Shown here: piece by piece, positions 49,701-60,000 of the stretch
Layout of the letters: each line of letters opens with the position of its first letter
How positions within the stretch are numbered: position 1 is the stretch's first letter
DNA from: Liolophura sinensis
Lineage: Eukaryota; Mollusca; Polyplacophora; Chitonida; Chitonidae
Reading direction: 5' to 3'
Assembly: GCF_032854445.1 (NCBI RefSeq)
Contig: NC_088295.1
Span: 5,584,501 to 5,644,500 of the forward strand
Length of the DNA stretch: 60,000 nt
Translations under genes and position numbers: made by a program
Notes under the pieces: generated by a model
The model's input: the letters and a program-made list of their open reading frames with translations, nothing else
What the model was told of the DNA's origin: nothing
Database searches by the model: none

Positions 49701-50862
49701 TTGTCTGCTTAACTGTACATTACCTGTTTGCCCTAGTAACTGTGTGCTCTAATATATCATGCTTTGATGTTGATGCAACAGTTCATCTCTCCCTCAGAAT
49801 GTGCCACTTTTTGAGAGTTTTCCTTTGAGATGTATACCTCGGTGTCAACATACAGGTATTTGTTCACTGCTCTGCAGGTTAACAATTTCATTAATTGTAC
49901 TGGTATGGCTCTGTTTAGTTCTGTTTATTCTAGCAGCTGTCTGTAATAAATCTGTGTGTAACCTGATACAGGAGTTGTACATGTTTAAGGCTGTGGCACA
50001 AATATAAATGTTGTACCTTGATTACCTGAGGTCTGCAATAGATTTAGATGGTCGGTTTGGCATTTAGACATGCCTCAATGGACAGATTTGTTGGTTGGTG
50101 TGTGGGCTTAATGCAAGAGCCGTGTTAGGAAGGATTTGCCAGGTGTTCACAGTACAGCATGCAAATCAGTGTAAGCCTGGCGTGTGCAGTTATACAAATG
50201 AACACATCACGACTCGTTATATTCCAGGCCGGGATACCTGGTATCAGTGGAGATCAAAGAGAAGCCATGAAAGGCTGTGGTAAGAGTGGCTAGTCAAGCC
50301 AGTGTTAAGGTGCTCTTATGTGCATTTACCTGGTCAGCGTAAGGCAAGGCTTACCTGTGTGTTGGGTGTGATGTCAGTGTGAAGGTGGTTTATATATGTA
50401 CGCCAGTGGCCCAGAACTTTGCTCCATTGACATGGGAATGAGTGGATATATAGTCTTACCACAAGACCTTCAGGTACAGTAGCTATACAGATAACTCCAA
50501 ATCCAGAAAATAACAGCACATAGGAAAGACAACTCTGGTGACTTGATTAATCATTGATCAGTCATGATTGCATACATAAAACTCTTATGACTGCTGCTGC
50601 CACTTAGCACCATTTTATTTGATCAATCATTTTTTTTTTCAAAATCAGTGGAATTTGAATTTTATCTGCTGTTTGTCAGCTAGCCACAGAGATATGCCCA
50701 GTGTTAGATTGCAGTTCTCTGCGTAGACATGTGGAGATGTCAGTGGAAATAAAATGTAACGATTTCCACAGGTACTTTTAATATTATTTTTTGCTAGATT
50801 CACTTGAAGAGCATTGACTTCAAGCTTTATTTTCATGTTTCAATATTTTTTCATTAATTTTT
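49701..50862. other. Intronic stretch, nothing recognised
   Basis: Unique-looking sequence without supported exons. Confidence 0.45.
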
Positions 50863-51216
50863 TGACTGCTTCGGTGGCCTAATGGCTGGAGCGTCTGTCT
50901 TGAAGTTGGGAGACCTGGGATCAAACCCAGGTTGGGTCATGCCAAACTTAAACATAAAACTTTAAAATGGTACTTGTTGCTGGTTCGATTGGCAAACAGC
51001 ATGGACAGGTTAGAGTAAGGAAACAGGTTTGGTTGGCCTGGTGTCTGTGTAATGTGACAGGATGGAATGTCATGTCTTTGGCATGGTGCATCAGTGGTGG
51101 CAGCACTTTGGCACCATGGGCTCACCCTGCCACAAGAAGACACAGTACACACACCTGATGACTCGTCATCATCATATAACTGAAAATTTCTAAGTATGGT
51201 ATTAAACCTCAAACAT
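50863..51216 (+). mobile_element. Family B SINE, plus orientation, near full length
   Basis: The tRNA-like head has A-box-like TGGCCTAATGGCTGGAGC and B-box-like GGGATCAAACCCAGG. The end has ATGACTCGTCATCATCATAT and GGTATTAAACCTCAAACATA. It shares its body with the 36029 fragment and its end words with the 3502 copy. Confidence 0.87.
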
Positions 51217-52830
51217 ACAGGTGAATGCATACTTGCATACATTTATTTTTTTGTACACTTTGCGGTGCTGTTCTGCTTTGATGATGTAATTGTTGGTGTA
51301 GTGGCCAATATGCATCAGATCGTTGCTTCTCCATTTTAGAGGACATATAATAATCTGTAATGGCGTAGCCATTGGCCAATCAATACTTGTCAGATCTGTT
51401 GCATAGGGGAAGAAACTTCTACCACACGGCGGTCAGTCAAACTCACTGGCAGTGGGATCAATGTACTGTGTAATTGGTCAGACATTGCCAGTGATGGGTG
51501 ACTGTAAATAAAGGGGAGATAATTACTGCTAGGATTTCAAAGCCCGTTCACATGATCAGAGTAAACCTGTGGATATAATTATACCAAGAACAGGGCTGAT
51601 TATATAATGAAGCCTATTTACTTTATAACAGTGTACATTATCAACTCTGTTTGACTACACATATATGTACACACTCACAGGCAAGCAAGCGCAAAACAGA
51701 TATATTTATAGGCACAAGGATTCCACTGAGATATTAAATGTCATCTGGTACCACGGCTGTCAGATTTTCCCACAGATGACCATGGAACCGTGTCCTCTGT
51801 ACATGTCAGTGTTGGATGATTTTATTCAGGGGAAAGTGAGATACAGGTTGTCTGGTGAGATCATGCAAGTGATTTGTCATCCTGTCAGATGTGGCCCTGT
51901 GCACAGACTGTATATATCTGGCAATCCTGAAAGGGGAAGCAGAGAGATGAGAAGGGCAGAAATGTCAGGCCTGAATCTGTCATGCAGACTAAATGTCACT
52001 GGTTCACACAGCGGAAAGCCTATCACTTGTTTATCACCAACACCGTTAATTGGACCAATATCTTTGATATTTTCAAACCTGTTAATCTCATATTGCCCCG
52101 TGAGAGACACTTAAATTATATCTTGTGAAAGACAGGAAACGCAGAAATGAAGATTCATTGATTAGTGGAACTAATGAATTTACAGCCGCTACTTCTAAGA
52201 TGAAATAGGAACTTTCCAGAACTTTTCCTTGTGAATTGACATCCCCAGAAAGCCTGAATATCTCAGCAGAAGTGTGGGATGTTTATATCGTAGTGCCCGG
52301 GCGGGTGCTCCCCCACGTCCCAATAATATTTGGATAGAACTATGTTTATTTTGACATTTACTGAGAATATGGTGTGACTTAAAGTCATCATTTGAAGTGA
52401 TTTGAAGAAGTACTTGTTATGCCACTATGCATAGGCATGTGTATGAAGTGTGTTATTACTGCACAGTGTAACTATACACTTTAATACTTTAAATAAATTA
52501 TTGCCATGTCACTGCCAGGCTCGAGATGGATGACTGCCTTACAAAAGTTTATCAATAACATTTGTTTGAAACTGACCACAAGTCTATCATTTAAATTTAA
52601 TGGAGTACAGCATTAAACAACACTCAAGTAAACAAACAAATAAATAAGTGAATGTGTGGATCTAACTTTGACTAATCTTGATTATTGCGTGTCATTCATC
52701 TGACACTACCATAGCTGATAAGATATTCAAACAAGAAAAGTGAGGTGCTATTATCAAAGTTTATTTATGGTTGCAACTCTTACCCATACATGTACATGTA
52801 TGAGTGTTTCTAAGATGTTCCTTTCCTCCC
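51217..52830. other. Intronic stretch before the shared PKA RI exon
   Basis: A 149-codon + frame with ATG at 51665-52114 lies in unique, non-repetitive sequence but resembles no family I know and has no clear splice context. At about 52590-52650, AGCATTAAACAACACTCAAG followed by AAACAAATAAATAA looks like the 3' end of another SINE. Confidence 0.4.
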
Positions 52831-52867
52831 AGTCACAGTGCTTATCAGACTGTGTTTATGTCATCAG

Positions 52868-53032
52868 GAACAGGCTAACAAGAAGCCAAAGACGTCCACG
52901 CCCCCCAGTGATGACCGTGAGGATGAGGTCTCGCCGACACCGCCACAGCCAGCCCGTGGGAAGAGGACGAGGAGAGGGGCAGTGAGCGCTGAGGTGTACA
53001 ATGAGGAAGATGCTGCTGATTACGTCAAGAAG
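52868..53032 (+). CDS. PKA type I regulatory subunit, shared exon (linker and pseudosubstrate site)
   Basis: The exon encodes 55 residues starting [20 protein letters not shown] and ending [11 protein letters not shown]. It matches animal RI subunits: [11 protein letters not shown] is the proline-rich linker and [10 protein letters not shown] is the pseudosubstrate, whose Arg-Arg-Gly-Ala-Val (bases 52970-52984) occupies the catalytic cleft of PKA-C until cAMP binds. Alanine in place of Ser/Thr makes it an inhibitor, not a substrate. Both ends are phase 0 and match human PRKAR1A boundaries (after LEK and after YVRK). The donor is AAG|GTCAGA at 53033. Three AGs lie upstream (ending 52832, 52848, 52867). 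Only the last keeps phase 0, although the first has the best pyrimidine tract. The cAMP-binding domains are beyond the window. Confidence 0.96.
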
Positions 53033-53562
53033 GTCAGAGTTGTCCCCCTTCTTATAATCCTGTTAACTTGCACCATTGTTAATAACATATGGTGAGTGTA
53101 TAGATGTGGGAGATACATATATATGTGGGGGCTACATGTACTAAATCATCAAGGATTTTTATTTGCTTACCCTTGGCCTGGAAAAGGAAAGGTTGATTTT
53201 ATGGGGCCTTCTTTCAGTTTCTCAGTGAATTACTGTTAACTTCAAAACAAATTGATAAAAAGTCATTAACATTGGATTTATGTCTTATTGGCACAATTGG
53301 TGCAATTTGGAAAGTTATACTATATTTCTGCACATTTTTTCTGCAATTCTGAAAAAGTGGGACAAAAATATTAACCAAGAACCCATCAAAAACAACAAGT
53401 AAGGATCCTAATATGTTATGAATAATGCCCTTTTCCATGTAAGGAATGGCCAAGGGAGGTTTCTGTGTTCAAATATGTGGTCAGAAATAAGAAGGGAAAA
53501 TGCCAGCTTCTTGCACTTTACAGGGAACAAAAATGCATTTATGTTATGTTTCATGTTTCATT
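53033..53562. other. Start of the next PKA RI intron
   Basis: Nothing coding was recognised. The next exon expected (encoding the YKTMAAL-type start of the first cAMP-binding region) was not found anywhere to 60000, so this intron exceeds 6.9 kb. Confidence 0.6.
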
Positions 53563-53744
53563 TGTAATAGCATTATTGGTGGGAATTTTAATAAATTGTT
53601 CTTAGAAATAAGTGCTTTTCACCATTTTACTTTGGTTGTGTTCCTGTTCTATTCCTTACTGGGCAATTCTGTTTTGTGAAGCTGCCAGGGCGTCTCATTG
53701 TTTTAACAGACTCTTACCCCTGCTCCTTCTGGGTGTAAGATCAC
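53563..53744. repeat. First copy of a duplicated flank (about 180 bp)
   Basis: GTAATAGCATTATTGGTGGG through TTGTTCTTAGAAATA, GTTCTATTCCTTA and GGGCAATTCTGTTTTGTGAA to CTCCTTCTGGGTGTAAGATC recurs at 54357-54535 at high similarity. Confidence 0.9.
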
Positions 53745-54356
53745 TCACCAGCAGTACTGTGATCTTAAACCAAACCATCTGCCACCCCTGGATTAACATC
53801 CTGACTCACACACCAGCAGTACTGTGATCTTACACCAAGCCATCTGCCACTCCTGGATTTACATCCTGACTCACACAACAGCAGTACTGTGATCTTACAC
53901 CAAGCCATCTGCCACTCCTGGATTTACATCCTGACTCACACACCAGCAGTACTGTGATCTTACACCAAACCATCTGCCACTCCTGGATTTACATCCTGAC
54001 TCACACACCAGCAGTACTGTGTTCTTACACCAAGCCATCTGCCACTCCTGGATTTACATCCTGACTCACACACCAGCAGTACTGTGATCTTACACCAAGC
54101 CATCTGCCACTCCTGGATTTACATCCTGACTCACACACCAGCAGTACTGTGATCTTACACCAAACCATCTGCCACTCCTGGATTTACATCCTGACTCACA
54201 CACCAGCAGTACTGTGTTCTTACAGCAAGCCATCTGCCACTCCTGGATTTACATCCTGACTCACACACCAGCAGTACTGTGATCTTACAGCAAGCCATCT
54301 GCCACTCCTGGATTTACATCCTGACTCACACAACAGCAGTACTGTGATCTTACACC
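53745..54356. repeat. 65-bp tandem array
   Basis: About nine units anchored by CAGCAGTACTGTGATCTTA at 53749, 53814, 53879 and onward every 65 bp. Confidence 0.97.
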
Positions 54357-54535
54357 AGTAATAATAGCATTATTTGTGGGAGTGTTGACAAATTGTTCTT
54401 AGAAATATTTGTCTTCCACCAGTTTACTTTGGTTGCATGCCCGTTCTATTCCTTATTGGGCAATTCTGTTTTGTGAAGCCACCAGGTCATCTCATTGTCT
54501 TAACAGCTCCTTCTGGGAGTAAGATCATCTTTGTG
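54357..54535. repeat. Second copy of the duplicated flank
   Basis: ATAATAGCATTATTTGTGGG through GGGCAATTCTGTTTTGTGAA to CTCCTTCTGGGAGTAAGATC matches 53563-53744 with scattered substitutions and small deletions. Confidence 0.9.
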
Positions 54536-54854
54536 TCCTGATCCCGGCCCCTCTCCAGTAGCTCATTGTGGGTCAGGGTCTTGAATGCCTGGCTTGACAG
54601 ATATTTGTTCTCACAATCTTTAAGCAATTTTTCCCTGTAGCCTTTGATGTAATGATTTTATAATAAAATGGCCCCTGGCAGCACTGTCGTGTTCTTCCTG
54701 TTGTATCTTTGCCATTAACTGATGACCTCTGTCTTTTGACGCTAATATTGATTTCACAAGGTACAGGATGTGAGCTTATTGATTAGATCTGACCGTTGAT
54801 TACAAGTTACCTTGTGCACATAGCTCTGGGTTTACATGTACAACGTGACTCAAA
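54536..54854. other. Spacer between two related arrays
   Basis: Unique-looking sequence of about 320 bp with no exon. Confidence 0.5.
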
Positions 54855-55575
54855 AACAAGCAGTACTGTGATCATACCCCAAACCATCTGTCACAGTCCT
54901 GGACGCACATCCTGACTCACATACCAGCAGTACTGTGATCTTACACCAAACCTTCATCTGTCACAGTCCTGGACGCACATCCTGACTCATACACCAGCAG
55001 TACTGTGATCTTACACCAAACCTTCATCTGTCACAGTCCTGGACGCACAACCTGACTCACACACCAGCAGTACTGTGATCTTACACCAAACCTTCATCTG
55101 TCACAGTCCTGGACTTACATCATGACTCACACACCAGCAGTACTGTGATCTTACACCAAACCTTCGTCTGTCACAGTTCTGGGGTTACAATGTGGCTCAC
55201 ACCAACGGTACTTTGATCTTCGGTGACAGTCCTGGGCTTACAACCTGACTCACTTCAGCAGTACTGTGATCTTACACCAAACTTTCATCTGTCACAGTCC
55301 TGGACTTACATCATGATTTGCACACCAGCAGTACTGTGATCTTACACCAAACCTTCATCTGTCACAGTCCTGGACTTACATCATGACTTGCACACCAGCA
55401 GTACTGTGATCTTACACCAAACCTTCATCTGTCACAGTCCTGGACTTACATCATGACTTGCACACCAGCAGTACTGTGATCTTACACCAAACCTTCATCT
55501 GTCACAGTCCTGGACTTACATCATGACTTGCACACCAGCAGTACTGTGATCTTACACCAAACCTTCATCTGTACT
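54855..55575. repeat. 70-bp tandem array related to the 65-bp array
   Basis: About ten units anchored by CAGCAGTACTGTGATCTTAC (54925, 54995, 55065 and onward), sharing the core with the 65-bp array but with TTCATCTGTCACAGTCC in place of ATCTGCCACTCC. One or two units near 55190-55250 are disrupted. Confidence 0.96.
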
Positions 55576-55725
55576 CAACAATAGACCGATGTTACAGTAC
55601 TTTCATTGATAAATATTAATATATTATTTATGGTATACAATGTAATTCATTATGTTAATATATTGTCATGTACATTCTGTGTTATATCCGATATGGAATT
55701 GAACATGGAAATGAATTTTATGTGG
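55576..55725. other. AT-rich spacer
   Basis: Low-complexity AT-rich sequence, nothing recognised. Confidence 0.5.
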
Positions 55726-55997
55726 TTTTTATTTATTTATTTATTTGATTGAGGTTTTAAGCCGTACTGAAGAATATATTAATTATATGACGGCGGCCAG
55801 CATTATGGTGGGAGGAAACTGGACAGAGCCCGGGGGAAACCCACGACCATCCGCAGGTTGCTTGCAGACCTTCCCACGTACAGCCTAAGAGGAAGGCAGC
55901 TTGAGCTGGACTTGAACTCACATCGACCGCATTGGAGAGAGGCTTCTGGGTCATTGCGCTGCACTAGCCCGCTAACCAACTGAGCCACAGAGGCCCC
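55726..55997 (-). mobile_element. tRNA-derived SINE (family A), full length, minus orientation
   Basis: TTTATTTATTTATTTATTTG, then GACGGCGGCCAGCATTATGG, GACCATCCGCAGGTTGCTTG and GAACTCACATCGACCGC, ending in CAACTGAGCCACAGAGGCCC. Less intact than the 41502 copy. No clear target duplication was found. Confidence 0.93.
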
Positions 55998-56057
55998 TCG
56001 ATGAAACAAGAGTGATAACTCCTATGGCACAGTGAAGTCCTGTGTAAGCCGTTTGTA

Positions 56058-56203
56058 CGGATGCTATTTGGGTCTGCAGCACACTTCCATGAGCACCTCA
56101 TGCTGTTTGGGCCTGCAGCACACTTCCATGAGCACCTCATGCTGTTGGGTCTGCAGCACACTTCCATGAGCACCTCATGCTGTTTGGGTCACCATGAGCA
56201 CCT
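56058..56203. repeat. 39-bp tandem repeat, about 3.5 copies
   Basis: The unit GCAGCACACTTCCATGAGCA plus CCTCATGCTGTTTGGGTCT repeats with 1-2 bp length variation. The last unit is internally deleted. Confidence 0.92.
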
Positions 56204-58140
56204 CACAGGTTACAATAGATGTTTGTGTACAACAGGCTCTTCCCTGCTTTATCTACATCTACATGTACGTTACCAACACTCTGATCAAATTCCCCTAGAC
56301 TCTGATACTTATTGTTCAGACTAAATACTAGTCTGCTGTCACTGTGATGTGAGAACCAGCAAAAGTCTTTAGTAAACCTGTACATTATTCACGTAGTGAC
56401 TGGTGAGCTAGTCCTCTTAAGCAGTTAATGTCGTAGTTGACAGGCAGACAGAGTAGTTCTCTTGAACTTAGCGTTAACCTTCAGTCTTCCCTTGTGCATG
56501 TAGGAGTCTGTATGATGACTTGATAATAACATTGCCATCTATCTCTCCCTGACCAAATTGCCCTTCAGATCTGCTGAAAATATTTGAACAGTTCATGAAC
56601 ATGTAAATTTTAATATTTCTAAAGTTGATTTTACATGTATGAGGTAGTGGTTAAGATTTTCACATCTTTAAACCCCTCATTTAGAGCCAAGTAGAGCTGA
56701 AGTGCCTGCCACGAGCACCAAGTATTATAAATTCATACATGTGGAGAAACACAATTTTCCGTATTAAACTATAGTGTGAAATAACATGTCATGCCTTGAC
56801 ATTTGGTGCACAGAAGAGCATTCTATAATTAACCAAATCTTGTGTTCCAGATCACACAATATTGTATTGCTTTATATTAAAGAGCCAGTTTGCCATACCA
56901 CAGAAGGTCTACAGGTGTATTTAAAATTGGCATTCTTTTTAAATAAAAAGAAAACTAATTTTTTGAAAAGACATAATCAAAAGAGCTGGATATAGCAGTC
57001 ATATCAAAATATGTAGAGAAGACATCGCCTTAGTGACTGAAGAAAAGTTGGCCACATTTTGGGGGGAAAAAGAGAGAGATATATGATGGCGGGACATGAT
57101 GAACAAGAAATAATAATGGACATAAGAGTGCAGAAGTCAGTACCAAGCATTCATCCTGATTACTTTTAATACAGGAGTCAGTTTCTCCCCAAAAAACATG
57201 TGTGCAGGTAATGTGTATGACCCTTGTTCAGTTATGTGTTGGCAAACCTGTTGCGTACACTAAAGTACAAGTATATTCACTAGTCCTTTATGGTATCATT
57301 TTCCTGTATATACAGCCAGACTTGCTTATAACGGATCTGCAGGCTTATTCTGCTCACCACTATTATTTGTCACCCTGTTTGTGCCTCAGATTACCTTCAA
57401 ATATTCATTGGGTGAAAGAGCCAAGGGATTGTCAGCTACTAAGAGAAAACCTGGCTACTTCATAAATTTATGGTCTGACAGAGTTATTACTTTTGCAGGT
57501 TTTGTTTGTTAACTTTAATGTTACAGAGCTTAGGGAAGGTGATGTAAAAGATTGCGGGAGATGTTTTTGTGGGTGTGGTATTAGCAGCTAGCAGGTTTGG
57601 CCATGTTTGTGTCTAGTTTAAGCCTGATAACCGTTTATGTTTAACGTAAAGAGCGTGTTAACTGTGAAAACTTGTCCAAGATTTATGTTCTGCAAATGAC
57701 ATTTATAATGTTGATAAGATTACAGGCTAGTGTTTCAGATTCAGGTAATTTTTTCTCAGTGATATAGATGCTGAGGTTAAAATTTATGGTAAAATCATTT
57801 CTGTTAGCTCACCATAGGGATGTGCAGTAATGAGCTGCTTATGGCATGGGAAGAGTTTGGGGAGGAGGGGTGCACCTCGCCATACAGTGAGTTCTTTATG
57901 AAAATGGGCTAAAAAAGAAAAAGAAAAATATAGCTGTTGGGACAGCGATGTCGGGGTTCAAGCCAGTAGGGCCGGTACATGCCTTTATCGGCACATATAC
58001 AATAGATGTGGATCGCTGTGCACTAGAAACATACTTAAATAATAAGGCTAGCCGACAGACTCATATTTCGTTTTACAACTGATGTATTATTTCGTACAAA
58101 ACAAGCTTGGTTACAAAAACGTCCATTTAAGAAAGAGACA
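56204..58140. other. Intronic stretch, nothing recognised
   Basis: No exon of PKA RI or another gene could be supported. A short ATG frame at 57086 (MAGHDEQE...) ends after 27 codons and lacks splice signals. Confidence 0.4.
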
Positions 58141-58145
58141 AACAT

Positions 58146-58325
58146 GTATTCCACTGGAATATGCTATGAATATATGGAACGTTAGTTGAAAGGAAATGAC
58201 ACACCTGGTGCTTACTAAGAACTGTTTGATCAATCTTATACAACAATGATGACATAGGAAAACAAACATAAAAAAAACCTACCGTGACAGCCATTTCTGT
58301 TGTTCAGAAAGTAGCTGGCATACTA
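58146..58325. repeat. Direct repeat, first copy
   Basis: Begins TATTCCACTGGAATATGCTA and includes TTAGTTGAAAGGAAATGACA, CACCTGGTGCTTACTAAGAA and AAAGTAGCTGGCA. It recurs 471 bp downstream. Confidence 0.85.
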
Positions 58326-58616
58326 AGTAATAAGTTTAGGCCCCCCAAAAATGATTGATAGAGAGAATATAAGACACTCTTGCGAACTTGCACAACTGGC
58401 ATATGTGAACTCAAAGCTCATTTTGACAAAAAGACACATTTCATGAACATTTTTTCAGTTTTGGGGTAGTATCAAGAACATAGCATGTCTTGTTCTTATT
58501 CCCACCTTCCAGGCTGTTTAATGATGGGGAAATGCTTGGAAACTAAACAGCACATCTTGTACATCATGAGTCAAATTTTTTCAATTATAGACATAAGACA
58601 AATTAAACAAGCATCA

Positions 58617-58800
58617 TATTCCACTGGAATATGCTATGAACATATACATATACATACAGTTAGTTGAAAGGAAATAACACACCTGGTGGTAACTAAGAAC
58701 TCTTTGATCAAACTTCATATACAACAATATTGATTTGCAAAATGAACAGTAAAAATGGTTCCAGCAACTCTTTCTGTTAAAAAAGTAGCTGGAGAAAGCA
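58617..58800. repeat. Direct repeat, second copy
   Basis: Begins TATTCCACTGGAATATGCTA and includes TTAGTTGAAAGGAAATAACA, CACCTGGTGGTAACTAAGAA and AAAGTAGCTGGAG. The copies differ by substitutions and a short insertion of TATACATATACA type. They may be two copies of one dispersed element. Confidence 0.85.
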
Positions 58801-58949
58801 GTTCAACCTAAAATACATTGAAAGAACTTGTAAATAATACTCTTGAATGTAACCAGAAAGAAATGCGTGGACAAAGAAAAGGAAAGTAATGAACACTTCC
58901 TATATACTTAAGAGGTTTAAAACACATTTATAATGCATTGTATAAGAAG

Positions 58950-60000
58950 GGGACGTCAGAGTGCCAAATGTCGTAAATCAGCCTTTGAACAATTTTTCAA
59001 GCACTGCAACTCCCACATTTAATGAGCCGTTTGAAAGATTTTCCGTACTCACAGAGTCCACACATAGCTCTTTGCACTTAGCCATTTTCAGCTTTGCCGC
59101 TATAGCCGTTTTGTGTCATGTGACTTCCAAAAATGGGGGGAAAATTGCAACATTTCGCACTTTGATTGTAATTTTCGACAAAAATATGCACTATTGGAAT
59201 AAAATAAGACCAGATTCATGATCAGAGCATCAAATTACGTCAGGTAGCATATTTAAAAGACTCAAATTCAAAATTTTTGATTTGAGATGACGTCACTTCC
59301 GTTTCCGGTTTTTTCCGGACATGTTGCATTCTGCATCTGTCAAAATAATTCACAGGCAGCAGTTGTTCCATGTAGAGAATGTCAGGTTAATCGGATGTTT
59401 AGTTCAGAAGAAAATGCTTCCCAAATCTTTGAGTAGCAACCCAACATGGCGGCTGGGTCACGTGACCTGAGACACCTAAACTTTTATTCGTATAAAAGAC
59501 AGTCCCTACTCCTACTACCTAGTTAAATTTCACGCATTTCTGCCATGCTAATTTAGCCACAGAAGTTTTTCCATTTTGAAACTTGTAAAAATAGCCATTT
59601 TCGTTTCGGGATGTACCACTTCCGGTTTGCCGACGTCACTTCCGGTTTTGTCAAATTTCTCTTCATGCCTTCGGATGATGTTAGGCCTTATGACTGTGAC
59701 TCCAGCTTCATTGGTTATGGGGATATTCACATTTTCAGTTTTGATGACGTCACTTCCGGTTTCCCAAAATTAGCATATCTGGACTCCAAAACTGCATCAG
59801 GCAGGACTGTTTGTACAACATCATCAGTAAGAGTGTAGAAGTTATTAGCAAAAAACGACTTTTTTGGTCACATGACATATTCACCCAATAGCGAGCTTCT
59901 ACAATTTTCAACGCACAAAGTTGTCAAAGTCACCCTGAATGTACCTAGGCTTAGTGTAACTACAGTTTAAATTTCAGATCAATCCCATCAGCCGTTTTGC
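58950..60000. repeat. Repeat-like block with CRE/ETS composite motifs
   Basis: Contains TGACGTCACTTCCG at 59288, CGACGTCACTTCCGGTTT near 59631 and TGACGTCACTTCCGGTTT at 59745, plus CACTTCCGGTTT near 59618. ATGGCGGCTGGGTCACGTGA lies near 59445, and the last 140 bases are related in reverse complement to 20125-20300. Motif reuse and the relation to an intronic copy suggest a mobile or tandemly duplicated element; its ends lie outside the window or are unclear. Confidence 0.5.

Larger units (their letters stand above)
2066..52867 (+). other. First coding intron of PKA RI (1A transcript), 50.8 kb
   Basis: It is bounded by donor GTAAAG at 2066 and acceptor ATCAG ending at 52867, both phase 0. Exon 1B lies inside it, so for the 1B transcript the intron is 23390-52867 (29.5 kb). 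Six tandem arrays, about ten SINE copies, a foldback structure and an assembly gap also lie within. No other gene inside it could be supported with confidence. Confidence 0.85.

Noticed and set aside
51665-52114. 149-codon plus-strand frame with an ATG
   Set aside because: No family resemblance and no convincing donor or acceptor. It might still be a real exon, but nothing in the sequence supports it beyond length.

Overview
This is animal genomic DNA, most probably from a mollusc or another lophotrochozoan. The evidence is a gene with small phase-0 exons split by introns of tens of kilobases, two families of tRNA-derived SINEs of a kind I know from molluscan genomes, many minisatellite arrays, and a sequence that looks poor in CpG outside exons and young SINEs. 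No bacterial-type operon, rRNA gene, CRISPR array or intact transposon reading frame is visible.

The only gene I can identify with confidence is the type I regulatory subunit of cAMP-dependent protein kinase (PKA RI), on the + strand. Three coding exons are present. Exon 1A (1901-2065) encodes the dimerization/docking (D/D) domain. Exon 1B (23087-23389) is a candidate alternative first exon encoding an unrelated 101-residue N-terminus that starts Met-Gly-Asn-Lys. The shared exon (52868-53032) encodes the proline-rich linker and the pseudosubstrate inhibitor site Arg-Arg-Gly-Ala-Val. Both first exons end in phase 0 and the shared exon begins in phase 0, so either can be joined to it in frame. 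The 1A form has a D/D domain; the 1B form lacks it. The cAMP-binding domains must lie beyond position 60000, since I found no further exon in the last 7 kb.

Layout: 1-1900 is the 5' flank and probable promoter area (palindromic E-box, YY1-like site, perfect CRE). 2066-52867 is one 50.8-kb intron for the 1A transcript, with exon 1B inside it. The intron holds tandem arrays at 6.6-7.4 kb (24-bp unit), 10.4-11.8 kb (22-bp unit, evolving into an 88-bp higher-order repeat with an assembly gap), 13.0-13.8 kb (72 bp), 17.2-17.4 kb (53 bp), 28.4-31.0 kb (30 bp) and 47.3-49.7 kb (150 bp). It also holds about ten SINE copies, a foldback structure at 19.3-19.8 kb, and a CRE cluster at 15.4 kb. Downstream of the shared exon come two related 65/70-bp arrays, a 39-bp array, another SINE and a repeat-rich end carrying TGACGTCACTTCCGG motifs.

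Most open frames in the window are by-products of tandem repeats whose unit length is a multiple of three, or chance frames without a start codon. The most interesting biology is the two-promoter arrangement of PKA RI: one form that can dimerize and dock to anchoring proteins, and one predicted to do neither, which may reach membranes by another route.
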